From Paramecium octaurelia (lineage: Eukaryota > Ciliophora > Oligohymenophorea > Peniculida > Parameciidae), in NCBI GenBank assembly GCA_905182995.1, contig CAJJDP010000042.1, forward strand, positions 116,417 to 180,416: a stretch of DNA of 64,000 nt, given 5' to 3'. This document shows, piece after piece, positions 50,950-64,000 of the stretch. The notes under the pieces were generated by a model that was given only the letters and a program-made list of their open reading frames with translations, was not told the DNA's origin and made no database searches. Every line of letters starts with the position of its first letter. The first letter of the stretch is position 1. Both the position numbers and the translations under genes were made by a program.

Positions 50950-51647
50950 TAATTATATTTTTGTTAGAAATACTAAATTTATTCTTATCTAATTTTACAA
51001 TTTCAAACATTAATATATATATATATAGAGTCATAATCAAAACCTCTATTTGTATTTTTTAATTAAAATATTCTTCAGCTTTAAGCACAAAAATTGTTTA
51101 GTAATATAATTTGTACTTAGAACTTAAAATTAATTATAAATTTATATAAATATTCTAATATATTTAAACAAAAGAGAGCTGATATTGTTTTAATAGATGA
51201 ATTTTTCATTAAAGGAATATATGTTGCAAACCTTAACAAAATTTTTAGTAGAACCTCAGAATTTTTTAAATTATTACGAAAACCTAAGAGAGTTAATCAT
51301 CCATACAAAAGGTATATTAAATAATTATTAAAGTTTGAGTTGTTTTTGTGTTATGAATAAATATCATTTCACATAGTTTCTTTCAAAATTATAAAAGCTT
51401 CTTAGTTTTTTTATTAAATACATTGTATTAGTAGTTATTAGTAAGAGTTTATATTTACATAACAAAAATTTATTTTATAGAATAAAATGTAAATGTTAAA
51501 TGTTAACAATTATCTAAGTAACTTCAATGAATCCATCATTTTAGAATAATTTGGAATATGAGCAAATAAATTAATGAGTTTGGAATTAAATAGATATCAT
51601 AATGGTTAACCTAATTGTATTACATTATATAAATATAATTAATATAA
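50950..51647. other. Divergent intergenic region
   Basis: 698 bp between two divergent genes, long for this half of the window. A (TA)n run lies at about 51014-51025. No gene or RNA is recognised. Confidence 0.5.
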
Positions 51648-52437
51648 ATGACAGATAATCAATAAGTTCCTTTTGGGAGTGGAATGTTTTAAGGACAAGC
51701 AAAGTTTGTGGATTATGCTCATATGAATTAATAAGAAGTGTAAGTTAACACTTTAGATGAGCCAGTTATGGATACTTTAGTAAATTTGATTTTTATGTAA
51801 AGTTAAGAGATATTAATATGATTCTTTACAAATTGTCATATGTCATAATTCCAAGAATGAAAGAGACCTAAGGAAGAAAATTGAGAAATTGTAAATGATT
51901 AGATAAATTAAATTAGGGGATTTATGGGGACCATTGCTCTTATCATTGTTGTTAGCAATGTAAAATTGTTGATTATAAAATTAGGACACTAGGAATAAAT
52001 TCGAATCAATCATGTACTAGTTGAGATGATTAACATTTAGCTGATACTATCTTTGGGACAATCTTTATAATTATGTGGGGAGGATCTGCTGTGATAACGT
52101 ATGTTTAAAATTAAGTTTGAATTTAGAGTAAATGCAAAGTTGTTAGGTGGATAGGTTTCATTTTTCTAGAGTGTTTGTGTACTTGGTTATTGTGTATTTC
52201 CAATCAATGTGGCTGCTGTTTTGATAACTTTCCTTTAATCATATTTGGGATTCTTCTTAAGATTAATAATTGTTGGTGCTGCCTTTCTATGGTCAACATT
52301 TTGTATGTTTATTAAAACTATAAATAGCTTCGCTGTCTTTTATGAGCAGTATGATGAATGAAGAGAAGAAAGTTATTTCTGTTTATCCAATATTTCTATT
52401 TTACATGTTTCTGTCATGGTTTTGCATTTTTATTTGA
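51648..52437 (+). CDS. YIPF6: Yip1-domain membrane protein, YIPF6-like
   Basis: 211 residues from seven exons. Introns are 51780-51802, 51891-51916, 51960-51984, 52014-52040, 52099-52126 and 52303-52327 (23-28 nt). The cytosolic N-terminus contains TLDEPVMDTLLRDINMILYK, the usual YIPF6 start. Then come RNWDLWGPLLLSLLLAM, GTIFIIMWGGSAVITVNAKL, LLGGQVSFFQSVCVLGYCVF, FFLRLIIVGAAFLWSTF and ISVYPIFLFYMFLSWFCIFI, which together make about five membrane segments. Yip1-family proteins sit in the Golgi/ER and bind Rab GTPases during vesicle transport. Intron 1 ends in AAG instead of TAG. Its exact 3' site is inferred from the family pattern (EPV..TLLRD). Confidence 0.93.
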
Positions 52438-52510
52438 TTTATATAATATAATTTATGATCATTTCGCATTTATTAAAGATAATAATACATATAAAAATAA
52501 GTGCATTTTA

Positions 52511-53365
52511 TCAATTAATTTCAATTTTAAATCTCTATAACTAATCTACTAATGAGAGTTGTTTCAATTTATAAATATCTTAATTATCCTTTATATACCA
52601 TCTCAATTATTTGTGTCTCAATATTATATTAAATGCCAATCGCAATTCAGATTCCTCAAATGAACTAACGCTATTGAATTTAAGTAACAAAGTTATGATA
52701 AGTTCACTAAACGCTTTCTATTTGTTGCCTCTGATATAATAAATCATCTAACCACAACGTTTTATGAATACGACTATCATTTGAAGATTAGATTCGTAAC
52801 CCTTTTGCAGATAGACTTTTATAATTTCCAATAAAGACTCATCAAGATCATCTCTTGTCATTATTTCCTCACTTAATGTAAATATTATAGATAGGATTTA
52901 TGAAATGTGAAGTTACTATTAAACTGATGCAATCACAAGATGTTTTATCAATTAGGGAATATATTAGAAACCTCTCAAATCAATTGTTTCTATTGAGCAA
53001 ATGTCTTATGCCAATTATAAAATGTTTTAATTTTTAGCCAATACTCGTTCTTAAATTTGCTGAATCAAATCATCGAATGTTCCCAATTCACTTAATTAAT
53101 ATTCACTCTATTCCTCTAGTTGTTGAATAACCTGGTGATTTTTATTTGTAGTAATTTTTATGATGACTGGTTCCTTAACATTTTATTGCTTTGAAACAAT
53201 TTTTGCTGAAAAGCGTTAAATTCCATAATTGTTTTTGAATTTTGGCTATTCAATCATTCTTGGTTTGTTTATGGATTATCTAATCATGACATCAGGTGTA
53301 AATGGTTATTGAATTTATCCTTAGAATCTGATTGCCTCTGTAAACGTGGTAGTAGTTTTATTCAT
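52511..53365 (-). CDS. Unrecognised helical protein, 284 aa
   Basis: A single open frame with no intron, ATG at 53365 (MNKTTTTFTEAIRFQGQIQQ), TGA at 52511-52513. The N-terminal ~75 residues are basic and Gln/Pro-rich. The rest is helical with Gln/Leu/Ile and repeated two-helix units (ETIDLRGFQYIPQLIKHLVI, LEIIKVYLQKGYESNLQMIV, VFIKRCGQMIYYIRGN), perhaps an armadillo-like fold. Its stop lies 73 bp from that of the YIPF6 gene (convergent). I do not recognise a family. An additional 5' exon cannot be excluded because open frames with ATG lie just upstream. Confidence 0.75.
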
Positions 53366-54081
53366 TAACTGTGGAAATTAAAAGACTTAAGGTTTGAGAC
53401 ATGCTTTATTATTTTAATTTCTAGAAGGAGCTATTTATTTCTTTATTTTTTGTTCATTTCTCTTTATCATATTTTATATTAATTTATAATTATTTTCCAT
53501 AATAATCAATACTTAGCTAACTAACTTATTTTAATTTAAATCATCAATCACGAACTTAAGACAAGTAGGAATTAATATATATTAAATAAATATTAAACAT
53601 AACAACTTTGATTGTTTTGAGGAATCTGAATAGTTGGTTTCTTTGAAGATTAGGAATAGGAATTAATTTATGATAGATTAATCTTCAATTAATACCTAAA
53701 ACTTATTGAGCTGTTTAACAAAACCAAGCAGATCAAATTGATATTTATTCTTAATAACTAATTTTCGAACTATTTAACAAAATCTATTAAGATACAATAA
53801 ATAAATTTTGTGAATCCTCTTTGATCTGATTATAACCCTATTAACTACTTTAAATGAATTTTAGATAATTATCACTATATGGTATTTAAATCCATATTTA
53901 TCGCAGTATCTAAGTTAAATTTTTATAAATTAATTAAAACGAATTATTGAAATGATACAATATTTACTGTAATAATGAATATTAGACATTTATAAAAGTA
54001 GAATATTAGACACATTTGCATTATTTAATTCCAATCAGAATAAACACGTATTAATAGAATTATTATAATTACTTATATACA
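53366..54081. other. Intergenic
   Basis: 716 bp between the start of the 284-aa protein and the stop of BOP1. AT-rich. Only short open frames near 53400-53470 are seen. Confidence 0.5.
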
Positions 54082-56127
54082 TCAAGTCCATAGACTTACT
54101 ACTCCTTCTTTACTTGCCGAATAGATCCATGGCTAAGTTGGATGAAATGCAACATCCATCACAGATTCCTTTTTCTTTTATTTCAAGACTTTTAAGGGTA
54201 AAATTACTGGAGCTTAATTCAAATCGGTACTAATACGGCAATGGAAAATATTGATAGTTCCTTTAATAAGATACAATTATACCATCATCAGAACAAGATG
54301 CAAACAAAGGATAAGTCTTATGGAAGATAACACGCCTAACTCCATTTTTATGATAACTCATTTTCTTAAACGGAGTTTTTCCCATATCTAAATCAAACCA
54401 ACACACTTTTTGATCATTGGATCCTACGATTAAATTATCTCCATATGGATGAATTGCAATTGTTGAATTTTACTGATTACCTGCTAGTAGTTTTTTCATT
54501 AACTATTATTTGGTTAATGAATAAATAAAAATGTTTTTATTAGTCATAATGTATAATTCTGGTTTTGTAGGGTGGAAGATAGTTTATTGTACTTCAGTGG
54601 AAGCTTTCATATTTTAAAAGGGAATAGATGTTGATGACTTACTGATAGAATGAACTAAAATGCAATGAGATTTCACATGAGTATGAGGCTATGTACTCAC
54701 AATATAATCAGATTTACTATGAAATTGAACATACAAGGGATCATAAGGCATTTTCACTTCAAGCAATTGTTGAAACACATTATCATCCAACTCAAAGTTC
54801 CACTCGAAGACATTGTTTGAATTTTTAGGAATCTATTTATTTGCCTATTCACCATCTTCAACATTTGAATGTTATCTTTTATCAATATATGAATTTAAGA
54901 TGATGAATCCATTTGATTATAGAATACAAATTAATCCAGATGAACTGAAATCTAACCCCAAAAATTGTTTATCTTCTGATTACCATTTAGTATATAAACA
55001 TTTAGATGTTTTGGTATCAAAGAATGCTATAGCAAATTCATAACATACTCCTAAGAGTTAGCCATCTTGTGATATAGAGATTTGTTTCACTTAGCCTGAT
55101 TTTGTTGTATCTATTTAACCGAATTCAAAATTTAATTTGGTTGGAAAAGGTTTCAACTCTTCTGGTTTCGGAATTTCTGGTAGAAAATCTGTAGATTTCA
55201 TCATCAATTTCTTTCTTCTAATTCTAGGTGCCAAATATAAATCCAAGCAACGATTGAATAAATCTTTTGTTAATTATTCTGATGAGGGAACATTTCGTAA
55301 ATGCTTAAACTTCTATGGAATAAATGGTATTTCTCTGTCTTCTGGATCAGTTTACAACCATTATTACTTTTCTTATTCAGTAAATAGGTATTCTTCTGGA
55401 GGATTATAACTAGCAACATTAGATGGTAATTAAGCTTTAGAAGCTGGAATTCTTGCTGGTAAATATTTGCTTAACACCTGATCTTCAGCTACATTTTCCC
55501 AGATGTCACACATCTTCTCCACTTTTTAAGGTGGATTCAAAACAATTCTACCTAATTTAATGCCTTAAACTAATTTATTAATTTTGATTCTTTCCCATTT
55601 AGATGGCAAGAATCTACGTTTTGGATTGTATGATGATAGGAGATCAAATTGATTGAAATCTTCATGTTCAAAATAATACTACAATGATATATAATATAGT
55701 ATTTACATCATCTGCTAATTTGATTGCAGTTTTGCCTGTCCTAATTCTGTCTAACAATTACAATTGCTTATCATTTAATACTACATCTTGGTTGTTTAAT
55801 TCATCTCTGACTACTCTCCACCAATCTTTGTTTTCAGTCTTATTAATGAATTCATCAATAGTATCTTGAAACTATTTTTTTTTCTGAATTTTGTTTAGAT
55901 TCTCATCATAACCAATAAATTCTTTATCTTTGTATTTCTTTGTTTACAATCTGCCAATTTTAGATAATATCTATATATGATTTGAGTAATAATACTTTTT
56001 CATCTTCACTATCATCAGATTCTTAATAGTATTGATCATGAATGTTCTTTGGTTATAATGATAAGTCCTTTTTAATTGATTTCTTATTTCTAATTGCTCT
56101 AATATTTATTGTATTGTTTTAATTCAT
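54082..56127 (-). CDS. BOP1: Ribosome biogenesis protein BOP1/Erb1
   Basis: 656 residues with three introns (25, 28 and 22 nt; the last ends in AAG). An acidic N-terminus (ESDDSEDEK) is followed by the BOP1NT domain with [20 protein letters not shown], then [40 protein letters not shown] and [20 protein letters not shown]. The C-terminal WD40 propeller has [52 protein letters not shown] and [20 protein letters not shown] at the very end. In the PeBoW (Nop7-Erb1-Ytm1) complex this protein acts in the nucleolus in maturation of 27S pre-rRNA and the 60S subunit. Its start is only 43 bp from the stop of the upstream kinase on the same strand. Confidence 0.96.
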
Positions 56128-56170
56128 TAATTATAAATTTAATTTAAGAACAAATTATATTTAATTTATC

Positions 56171-58268
<2,098 letters not shown>

Positions 58269-58477
58269 TTTTTTAATATTATTATATAATATCTCAGATG
58301 ATGCTATAAAATATAATATTTATATAAGAATCAAGATATTTACCATAATGACATTCATCTCATTAATTAAATGTTTAAGAATTGTGTATATTTCAAAGTA
58401 CTTTAATTTAATAATGTTATCTAATATTCACTCCCGAATAAGTTAATTAGTTCAATTATATAATATTCAATTTAATA
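58269..58477. promoter_or_regulatory. Shared divergent promoter region of two kinases
   Basis: 209 bp between the two start codons. AT-rich. No specific element is recognised. Confidence 0.5.
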
Positions 58478-59953
58478 ATGGGATCGGTTTGTGCAAAGAA
58501 AAAAGAAGCTAGGATTAATTAAGTTATACAGGAACATTCTGCCTCACCTTATATGCATGATCAGCAATCCTCTTTGTTATTTTAAGATAAAAAGACCTAA
58601 CCTTAGACATTAATCAAAGTTAAAATCCCTAAAGTAATCTATTTTCGTTAGTTCTTTCTTAGAAAAACAAAAAAGTGAGAGAAACTGTCAAGGCTGTCAC
58701 ACTAAAAAATGAAGAAGTAATTATATATCAAAATACATCTACTTAGGGATAAAAGATGTTAAATGATTATGTTTTCGATGAATTTTTAGGTCAAGGTGCC
58801 TTTGGTAAAGTCAAACTGGCACATAAGAAAGGAGATCCCACTCAAAAATTTGCCATTAAAATACTTAAAAAAAGCAAACTTAAACGATAAAGAGAGTTTG
58901 TTAAAGATGCCAATGGAAGTATAACTACCCTCTTTATTCCATTTTAGATCTAGTTGTTAAGGATGCTTTGCAAGATGTCAAAAAGGAAATTGCTATCATG
59001 AAAAAACTAAGACACAATAACCTTATTCAACTTTATGAAGTGATTGACAATCCTACAAGTGATAAATTGTTTATGGGTAAATTTCCTCATTTTTACACTC
59101 TAGTCCTTGAATTTGCAGAAGGAGGTCAACTCATTGAATGGGATGATGATGAAGGCAAATTTTATAAATTGAACGAAGATGAAGAATTAACAGAAGATGT
59201 ACTTTCTTCTCTTTTTCGAGATTGCATAAAAGGCTTAGCATTTCGTATTATATATATCAATATTCTAAGTCCATAAAAATAAAGTTGTACACAGAGATCT
59301 CAAACCTCAAAATGTATTGATGTCAGGTAAAATTGCTAAAATCGCGGATTTCGGAGTTTCTTAAGTTGTCGGTTCCAAAAATGATGTACTTGAAAACACA
59401 TAAGGAACTTACTATTTTATGCCTCCAGAAGCATGCAATAAAGAAACAGCCAAAGACGGATATTCTGGTCGTGCTGCCGATATTTGGGCACTTGGAGTAA
59501 CCTTCTATGCCTTCACATACTTAACTGTTCCTTTCACTGGAAACAGCATTCCTGATATACTTAAGAACATATCAGAAAATGAGTACATTATTATTCAAAT
59601 ATTTAGAATTGAGTTTCCAGAGAATTTCGCCATAAGCGATGGACTTAAAGAATTTATTCATTTTATCTTGAATAAGGATCCAAAGAAGAGACCAACAATA
59701 AGTGAAATTGCTAAGCATCCCTGGATTAATCAAAGTTCAGCTTAACTATTAGATGAAATGTATAATCATTTAATATCCCTATATTAGGGATCAAGAAGAA
59801 AAAGTTATGGAAGTATCATAAGTTGACATCGATAATGCATATTCTTTAGTTTCATTGATGAAAATTAAAAGCTGGGCATAAAAGTGGAGAACTGAGTCTA
59901 ATCTAAAAAAGGCTGGACCTTAAAATTCAGTTGAAGAAATAGAGATTAAGTGA
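58478..59953 (+). CDS. Protein kinase, CaMKK/LKB1-group-like
   Basis: 437 residues with six inferred introns (29, 29, 27, 25, 24 and 28 nt). Start MGSVCAKKK: Gly2 and Cys5 suit myristoylation and palmitoylation. Kinase motifs: [95 protein letters not shown] and HPWI. The Lys-rich insert after the VAIK lysine and the GGQL hinge resemble CaMKK, an upstream kinase activating other kinases. In the C-terminus the frame is restored only by a 28-nt intron at about 59760, leading to the end at 59951-59953. The 27- and 24-nt introns are multiples of three without TGA and could be translated. The fourth intron ends in AAG. Confidence 0.92.
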
Positions 59954-60451
59954 TTCTAAACATATTGAATTTAAACTTAATTTTTGATTTATTTCCTTCT
60001 TAACTATTGGTTGAATTAGTGTTGAATGCACTAATAGACGTGCATTGAAATAAATCTTCATAGACCTTTTAATAGCAATTATTATTATTAAAATAGATAA
60101 ACTATCTAACTGAATAAATTTTATTTTTTTACAATAATTTTATATTATTAAACTATGCAATAACAAAGTTAATTTTTAGTGATCACTTTAACATTTACTC
60201 AAATCAGTTTTTAACATTTAAAATTGAAATAATTAAACCTAAATCAAATTGATTTATTATTATAAATAACTTTAAATAATTATAAATCAGTTAGTTAATC
60301 GTCTTTAGATGATAATAGAAAGCTTATGAACTCGAACATTTTATCTCATTAACAAATTTTAATCTCGACAATTTTACCTTAAGAAAAACAATAATTTATA
60401 GAAGAATTACAATTTAAAATTATATAAAAATACAAAAATAAATTTGAAAAT
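59954..60451. other. Convergent intergenic region
   Basis: 498 bp between two stop codons; very AT-rich. Nothing recognised. Confidence 0.6.
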
Positions 60452-62637
60452 TCAGCCTTAGTTTCTGAATTCCTCCAATTATCTTTAATGTTCTCTAATA
60501 AGTTATGATTAATAACTACCGCTTAAGTTAATCAAGTCTTTAGTTAGTTTTATTTCTTTCAATCTAAAATAGTTTTTCTAGTCTCTTTTATTCTTCTGGA
60601 TTTTTTGTATTAGCCATAGCTTATTCTCTTTCAAATTCCAATTACTACTCTTCCTCTAAAACCTATTTGTATAAGCTAATTCGTACATCTATCATTTCTT
60701 AATTTTATCGAACTTTTAGTTAATCCATCTGATTTTCGTGTTTGTTGGTCATAGTAAATTTTCCTTAATTTGAAGAACCAAATTAAGTATTTGAAGAATT
60801 TGTTAAGACTTTTTATTGTTATGATTTGGGTCTTATATTATGACGCATATCCTTATTTGAAAGAGTATTTTAATATTTTGCAGTTGATGCTATTAATATT
60901 ATTATTATAATCTACGTCTAACGTTATGATAACTATTTTGTAAACTATTTGATGCTCTAATACTATTATTACCATCAGGATTTAAAGCGGAAGGATCAAG
61001 TTTTCCTAATTTGACTAGCTCTAATTTTTGCATCAATTCCTATTTTTAAAATCCTATTTCTTTTTTAATCATCATTCTTTATTCTAACATTTAGTTTTTC
61101 TCAAATTATAATATTTCAGCTCTTCTCATTTTATCTTATAATTTTTATCTTTGTAATTCCTTTTCGTATTCTTACTACCTCATGATTCTTTCTAATGCTT
61201 CTTTCTTATCCTATTCTTTTAAAAGCTCTTTTACTTTTTACTCATGTTAGAATTATTATTTTTCGAATTATTTCTTAAATAATTGAATTATTGTTTACTT
61301 CATAAATTAATTATTCCTTTTCTTAAAATTTCCTGAGAAAGTCATTAGTCTTTTGTTCCAGTTATTTCTCATTATTTTGTAATACTTATTGTCTTTATAA
61401 TTCTTTTTCATAGATTTATTATTTCTTGGAAATGATTCCTTATTGCTTTAACCTTTCCAACTCTTCCTTTCTTTATTCAACTTCTTATAATTTACTAAAG
61501 TAATCATATTTCTTTTATTCTTCTTGCATCTAATTCTTTTCCATAACTTCCTTGATTTTCTCTTAATGTTATAATGCTTGTATTTGATTTTCATACATCT
61601 TCTACATTTTCATTTCCTCAAATTCTCTTCTTCTCTACTCAATTTTTTATTACTTTAAATCAAAAGACTAATAATAATACTTTGAAATACCTTCTTCATA
61701 TTATTTAATTGATCCTCCTATTTAACTCTAGCATTCACTAATTTTATAGCCAATTCCTGTTAAGCTTGTTGTGACTCTTATATTCTTTATTATCTCTAAA
61801 TTTCAATAGTTTGTAATCTATCAACTTCTTTTTATTACATAATCAATCTTTTTCTCTACATTTCCTCTTCATATTATTATTAAATTTATTGTGTTTATTA
61901 TTAGAATTGCATTTATTTTAATCTTCTCTCTTCTTCCTTCTTTTTTGCTTCCATTTTTAAGTAGTTTTGTTTTTCTTATTCCATTTTGGCTCTTTCTTAT
62001 TCTCTTCTGAAATGTTCACTTGCTAATTACTTATTATATCTTTCCTCATCTTATTATTTCTTTTTTTTCTCTTCCTCTCTCATTTATTTTTCTAATTCCT
62101 ATTGCATCCTTTTTTCTTATAATTCTTGTTCTCTTCTCATTTATTTCTCTAATTATTTTCTTTATTTCTCTTCATTTCTTTCTCTAATTTCTTACATCCT
62201 CCGCTCATACTCCAACATTTAATCTATTTCTTTTTATTGTCTCTATTTCATCTTCTCCAATTCCTTTTTCTCTCTCTCAATAGCATTACTTTATTGATCT
62301 GACATTCTCGAATTCTTAAAGTTTTAATCATCATGCTCATATCCTTACATGCCTCCTGCTTGAATAATTTATTATCTAGTCACAATACAGGCTTCTAATT
62401 TTTATTGTCTTTTTATATCTTGATGTTCCCAGAATTTCTACCAATCTTGCTTGTCCAGTTTCAAATCTGGTCGTCTTTGTTTTAATTCTTATAAACTTAT
62501 CGAAATTAATTCTTGAGGTAGGATTCCAATTAATCGACAAGCCTAAATCGATCGAGGACTTTTGTATTGGAGATATCATACCTATCAAGGATGGGATTTT
62601 TGAATTTTGTTTGATCAAAATTTTCCAAATTAATCAT
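60452..62637 (-). CDS. Large coiled-coil protein
   Basis: 687 residues with five introns (23, 23, 25, 26 and 25 nt; the first and third end in AAG). Residues ~15-75 form a compact domain: SPRSIQACRLIGILPQELIS, then LKQRRPDLKLDKQDWQKFWE. I recall the SPRS..ACR..GI.P.EL motif from other ciliate and apicomplexan coiled-coil proteins. From about residue 110 to 520 the chain is an almost unbroken Glu/Lys/Arg/Gln helix (QREQELQEKRMQQELEKQMR-like), expected to form a long coiled coil. It is followed by an Asn/Ser-rich linker and a final helix ending REHQRQLEEFRNQG. Probably a cytoskeletal, basal-body or cortical component, but no function can be named. Confidence 0.88.
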
Positions 62638-63099
62638 ATATATTTTATCAAAATAAGTTTTAATTTTATTAATGAATATTTCATGCTCACCTTTATTATA
62701 CATTAAACATAGATGAATTCCTGCCTATTCTTTTCGATTTTGTTAATAAGAGTAGGAAATATGTTGTATCAAGATCCTCAGGATTGGAAAAAGTCATAAT
62801 CTGATAGTGGATATTTGTAATTATAATGATATTAATACAAATTGATTAATAAAACAACATTTACTTTAGAAATACCTGTCATCTATTAAATATTATTATT
62901 CTGCAATTAACTTCGTATGAAGAATGGAGAAATTTTAATTAGTTTTTGTAAATTTTTTGATGTGATTATGCTACATAACTACAAAATGGAGTTCAACAAT
63001 ATTATTGATAAATAAATTATATTCATAATTTTTATATGTGTTATAAAAGTATTCGTTAAGCTAATGCGGGTGTCAATAATTTTTATTAATAAATTGTCA
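62638..63099. other. Divergent intergenic region
   Basis: 462 bp. A minus-strand ATG at about 62798 opens a short frame (MTFSNPEDLDTTYFLLLLTK), perhaps a 5' exon of the coiled-coil gene, but I cannot join it convincingly. Confidence 0.4.
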
Positions 63100-64000
63100 A
63101 TGAACCTCAGTATGTAACCAAGAACTATTTCACCAACTAAATATTCATAAGTCCTAGCTAGTCAGGACTTCTCCCAACCAGGCACCGTAAAAAAGGCACA
63201 TCCATTCAATAATCAATCACCTTACATCCATTCGCCTGTCTAAAATAAGATGAACTTTAGCATTGTGTCAGAAGATGCAGAAAATTATCGAATCAAATGT
63301 CATGAACTCGAACGAGAGTTGGCCAAATATAAGGCTGATAATGATCTTTAACGTCTAGTTTAGCAAAAGAGTGGCGACCTAGAGTATAAAGTAGTCGAAG
63401 TCTTAGAATCCAACAATGCTCTCCAAGGCCAATTGGAAAGAGCTCAAAAGGTGGCTTTGTAAAGAAAAAGTGAATCTGAGATGTGGAAATAAAAATATGA
63501 AGCCCAAATGGGATCTCTCATGTAGATAAGACAGAATTATGAATCTGAGATCAAGGCTCTTACTTTGGAAGTGTAAAAAGCCAATGCAAGAAGCAGTGCG
63601 TTGGATCAAGAAAAAAATAGAATAATTTCAGATCAAAGAAATGTGGCTGATAACTAGACAACTTAAATCTAAGAAACATTTAAACGATCAAATAATACTC
63701 AAGCTGATATGTATGAGGCACAACTCAAGAAACTTAGAGATATGTTAGAAGATAGAACATTACAAGTGGCTCAATTGTAATCTCAAATTGAGAGACAGAA
63801 AATAGAGTCTTAAGATACTTAATTAAGATTAATGAATGAAATAGATATCACTAAATCTAGATTGACTGCAATTCAAATTGATCATCAAAATGAATTATTG
63901 GCTCAAAAGTAGAAATTGGAATTGTATCAAGAAACCAATTTAAGAAATCAATAAACTGCACATGAGAATCAATAAGATGTTTAAGGCTCAGAAATTACCA
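63100..64000 (+). CDS. Coiled-coil protein, 5' part (runs off the window)
   Basis: ATG at 63100 (MNLSMQPRTISPTKYSQVLA), open without TGA to the end of the window: 300 codons and no intron. The N-terminal ~50 residues are Ser/Pro/Gln-rich (PYIHSPVQNKMNFSIVSEDA). From there it is a continuous heptad-like helix (YRIKCHELERELAKYKADND, EVLESNNALQGQLERAQKVA, YEAQLKKLRDMLEDRTLQVA). Codon use is richer in G/C than in the left half. It is probably a structural cytoskeletal or centriolar-type protein. Family cannot be fixed without the C-terminus. Confidence 0.88.

Overview
The window is ciliate nuclear DNA and almost certainly comes from Paramecium (aurelia type). The evidence is direct: genes are open only if TAA and TAG are read as glutamine and TGA is the sole stop; introns are 22-31 nt with GT...AG ends; telomeric DNA is a mix of C4A2 and C3A3 units; and one gene encodes a trichocyst matrix protein. 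Standard-code ORFs are therefore mostly meaningless here. All models below were read by eye in the ciliate code, and every multi-exon model was checked for a total coding length divisible by three.

The window has two halves. From 1 to about 43.8 kb it is gene-poor. It holds a few intact genes (a WD40-repeat protein at 28981-31620, an H-type-lectin-like secreted protein at 33820-34860, a small secreted protein at 39936-40349) among many decayed genes with frameshifts and in-frame TGA (WD40 copies, a TLDc-domain gene, coiled-coil and unrecognised proteins). An N gap at 26734-27548 is followed by telomeric repeat oriented as the left end of a chromosome, so some macronuclear chromosomes probably begin at about 27.65 kb. 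At 39.2-43.8 kb the assembly shows one locus twice. The two versions differ by a segment of about 1.37 kb flanked exactly by TA dinucleotides, which looks like an alternatively excised, IES-like element immediately upstream of the small secreted gene.

From 44.2 kb to the end it is an ordinary dense Paramecium gene region. In order: protein kinase (-), trichocyst matrix protein (+), R1R2R3 Myb factor (-), HEAT-repeat protein resembling the dynein assembly factor DNAAF5 (-), YIPF6-like membrane protein (+), unrecognised protein (-), BOP1/Erb1 (-), CAMK-like kinase (-), CaMKK-like kinase (+), coiled-coil protein (-), and the start of a second coiled-coil protein (+). Gaps between genes are tens to a few hundred bases. 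The genes serve general cell functions (secretory granules, Golgi traffic, ribosome biogenesis, motile cilia, signalling) and do not form an operon or obvious pathway.

Limits: with a single stop codon and AT-rich DNA, open frames of 100-200 codons arise by chance, so unrecognised remnants in the left half are given only moderate confidence.
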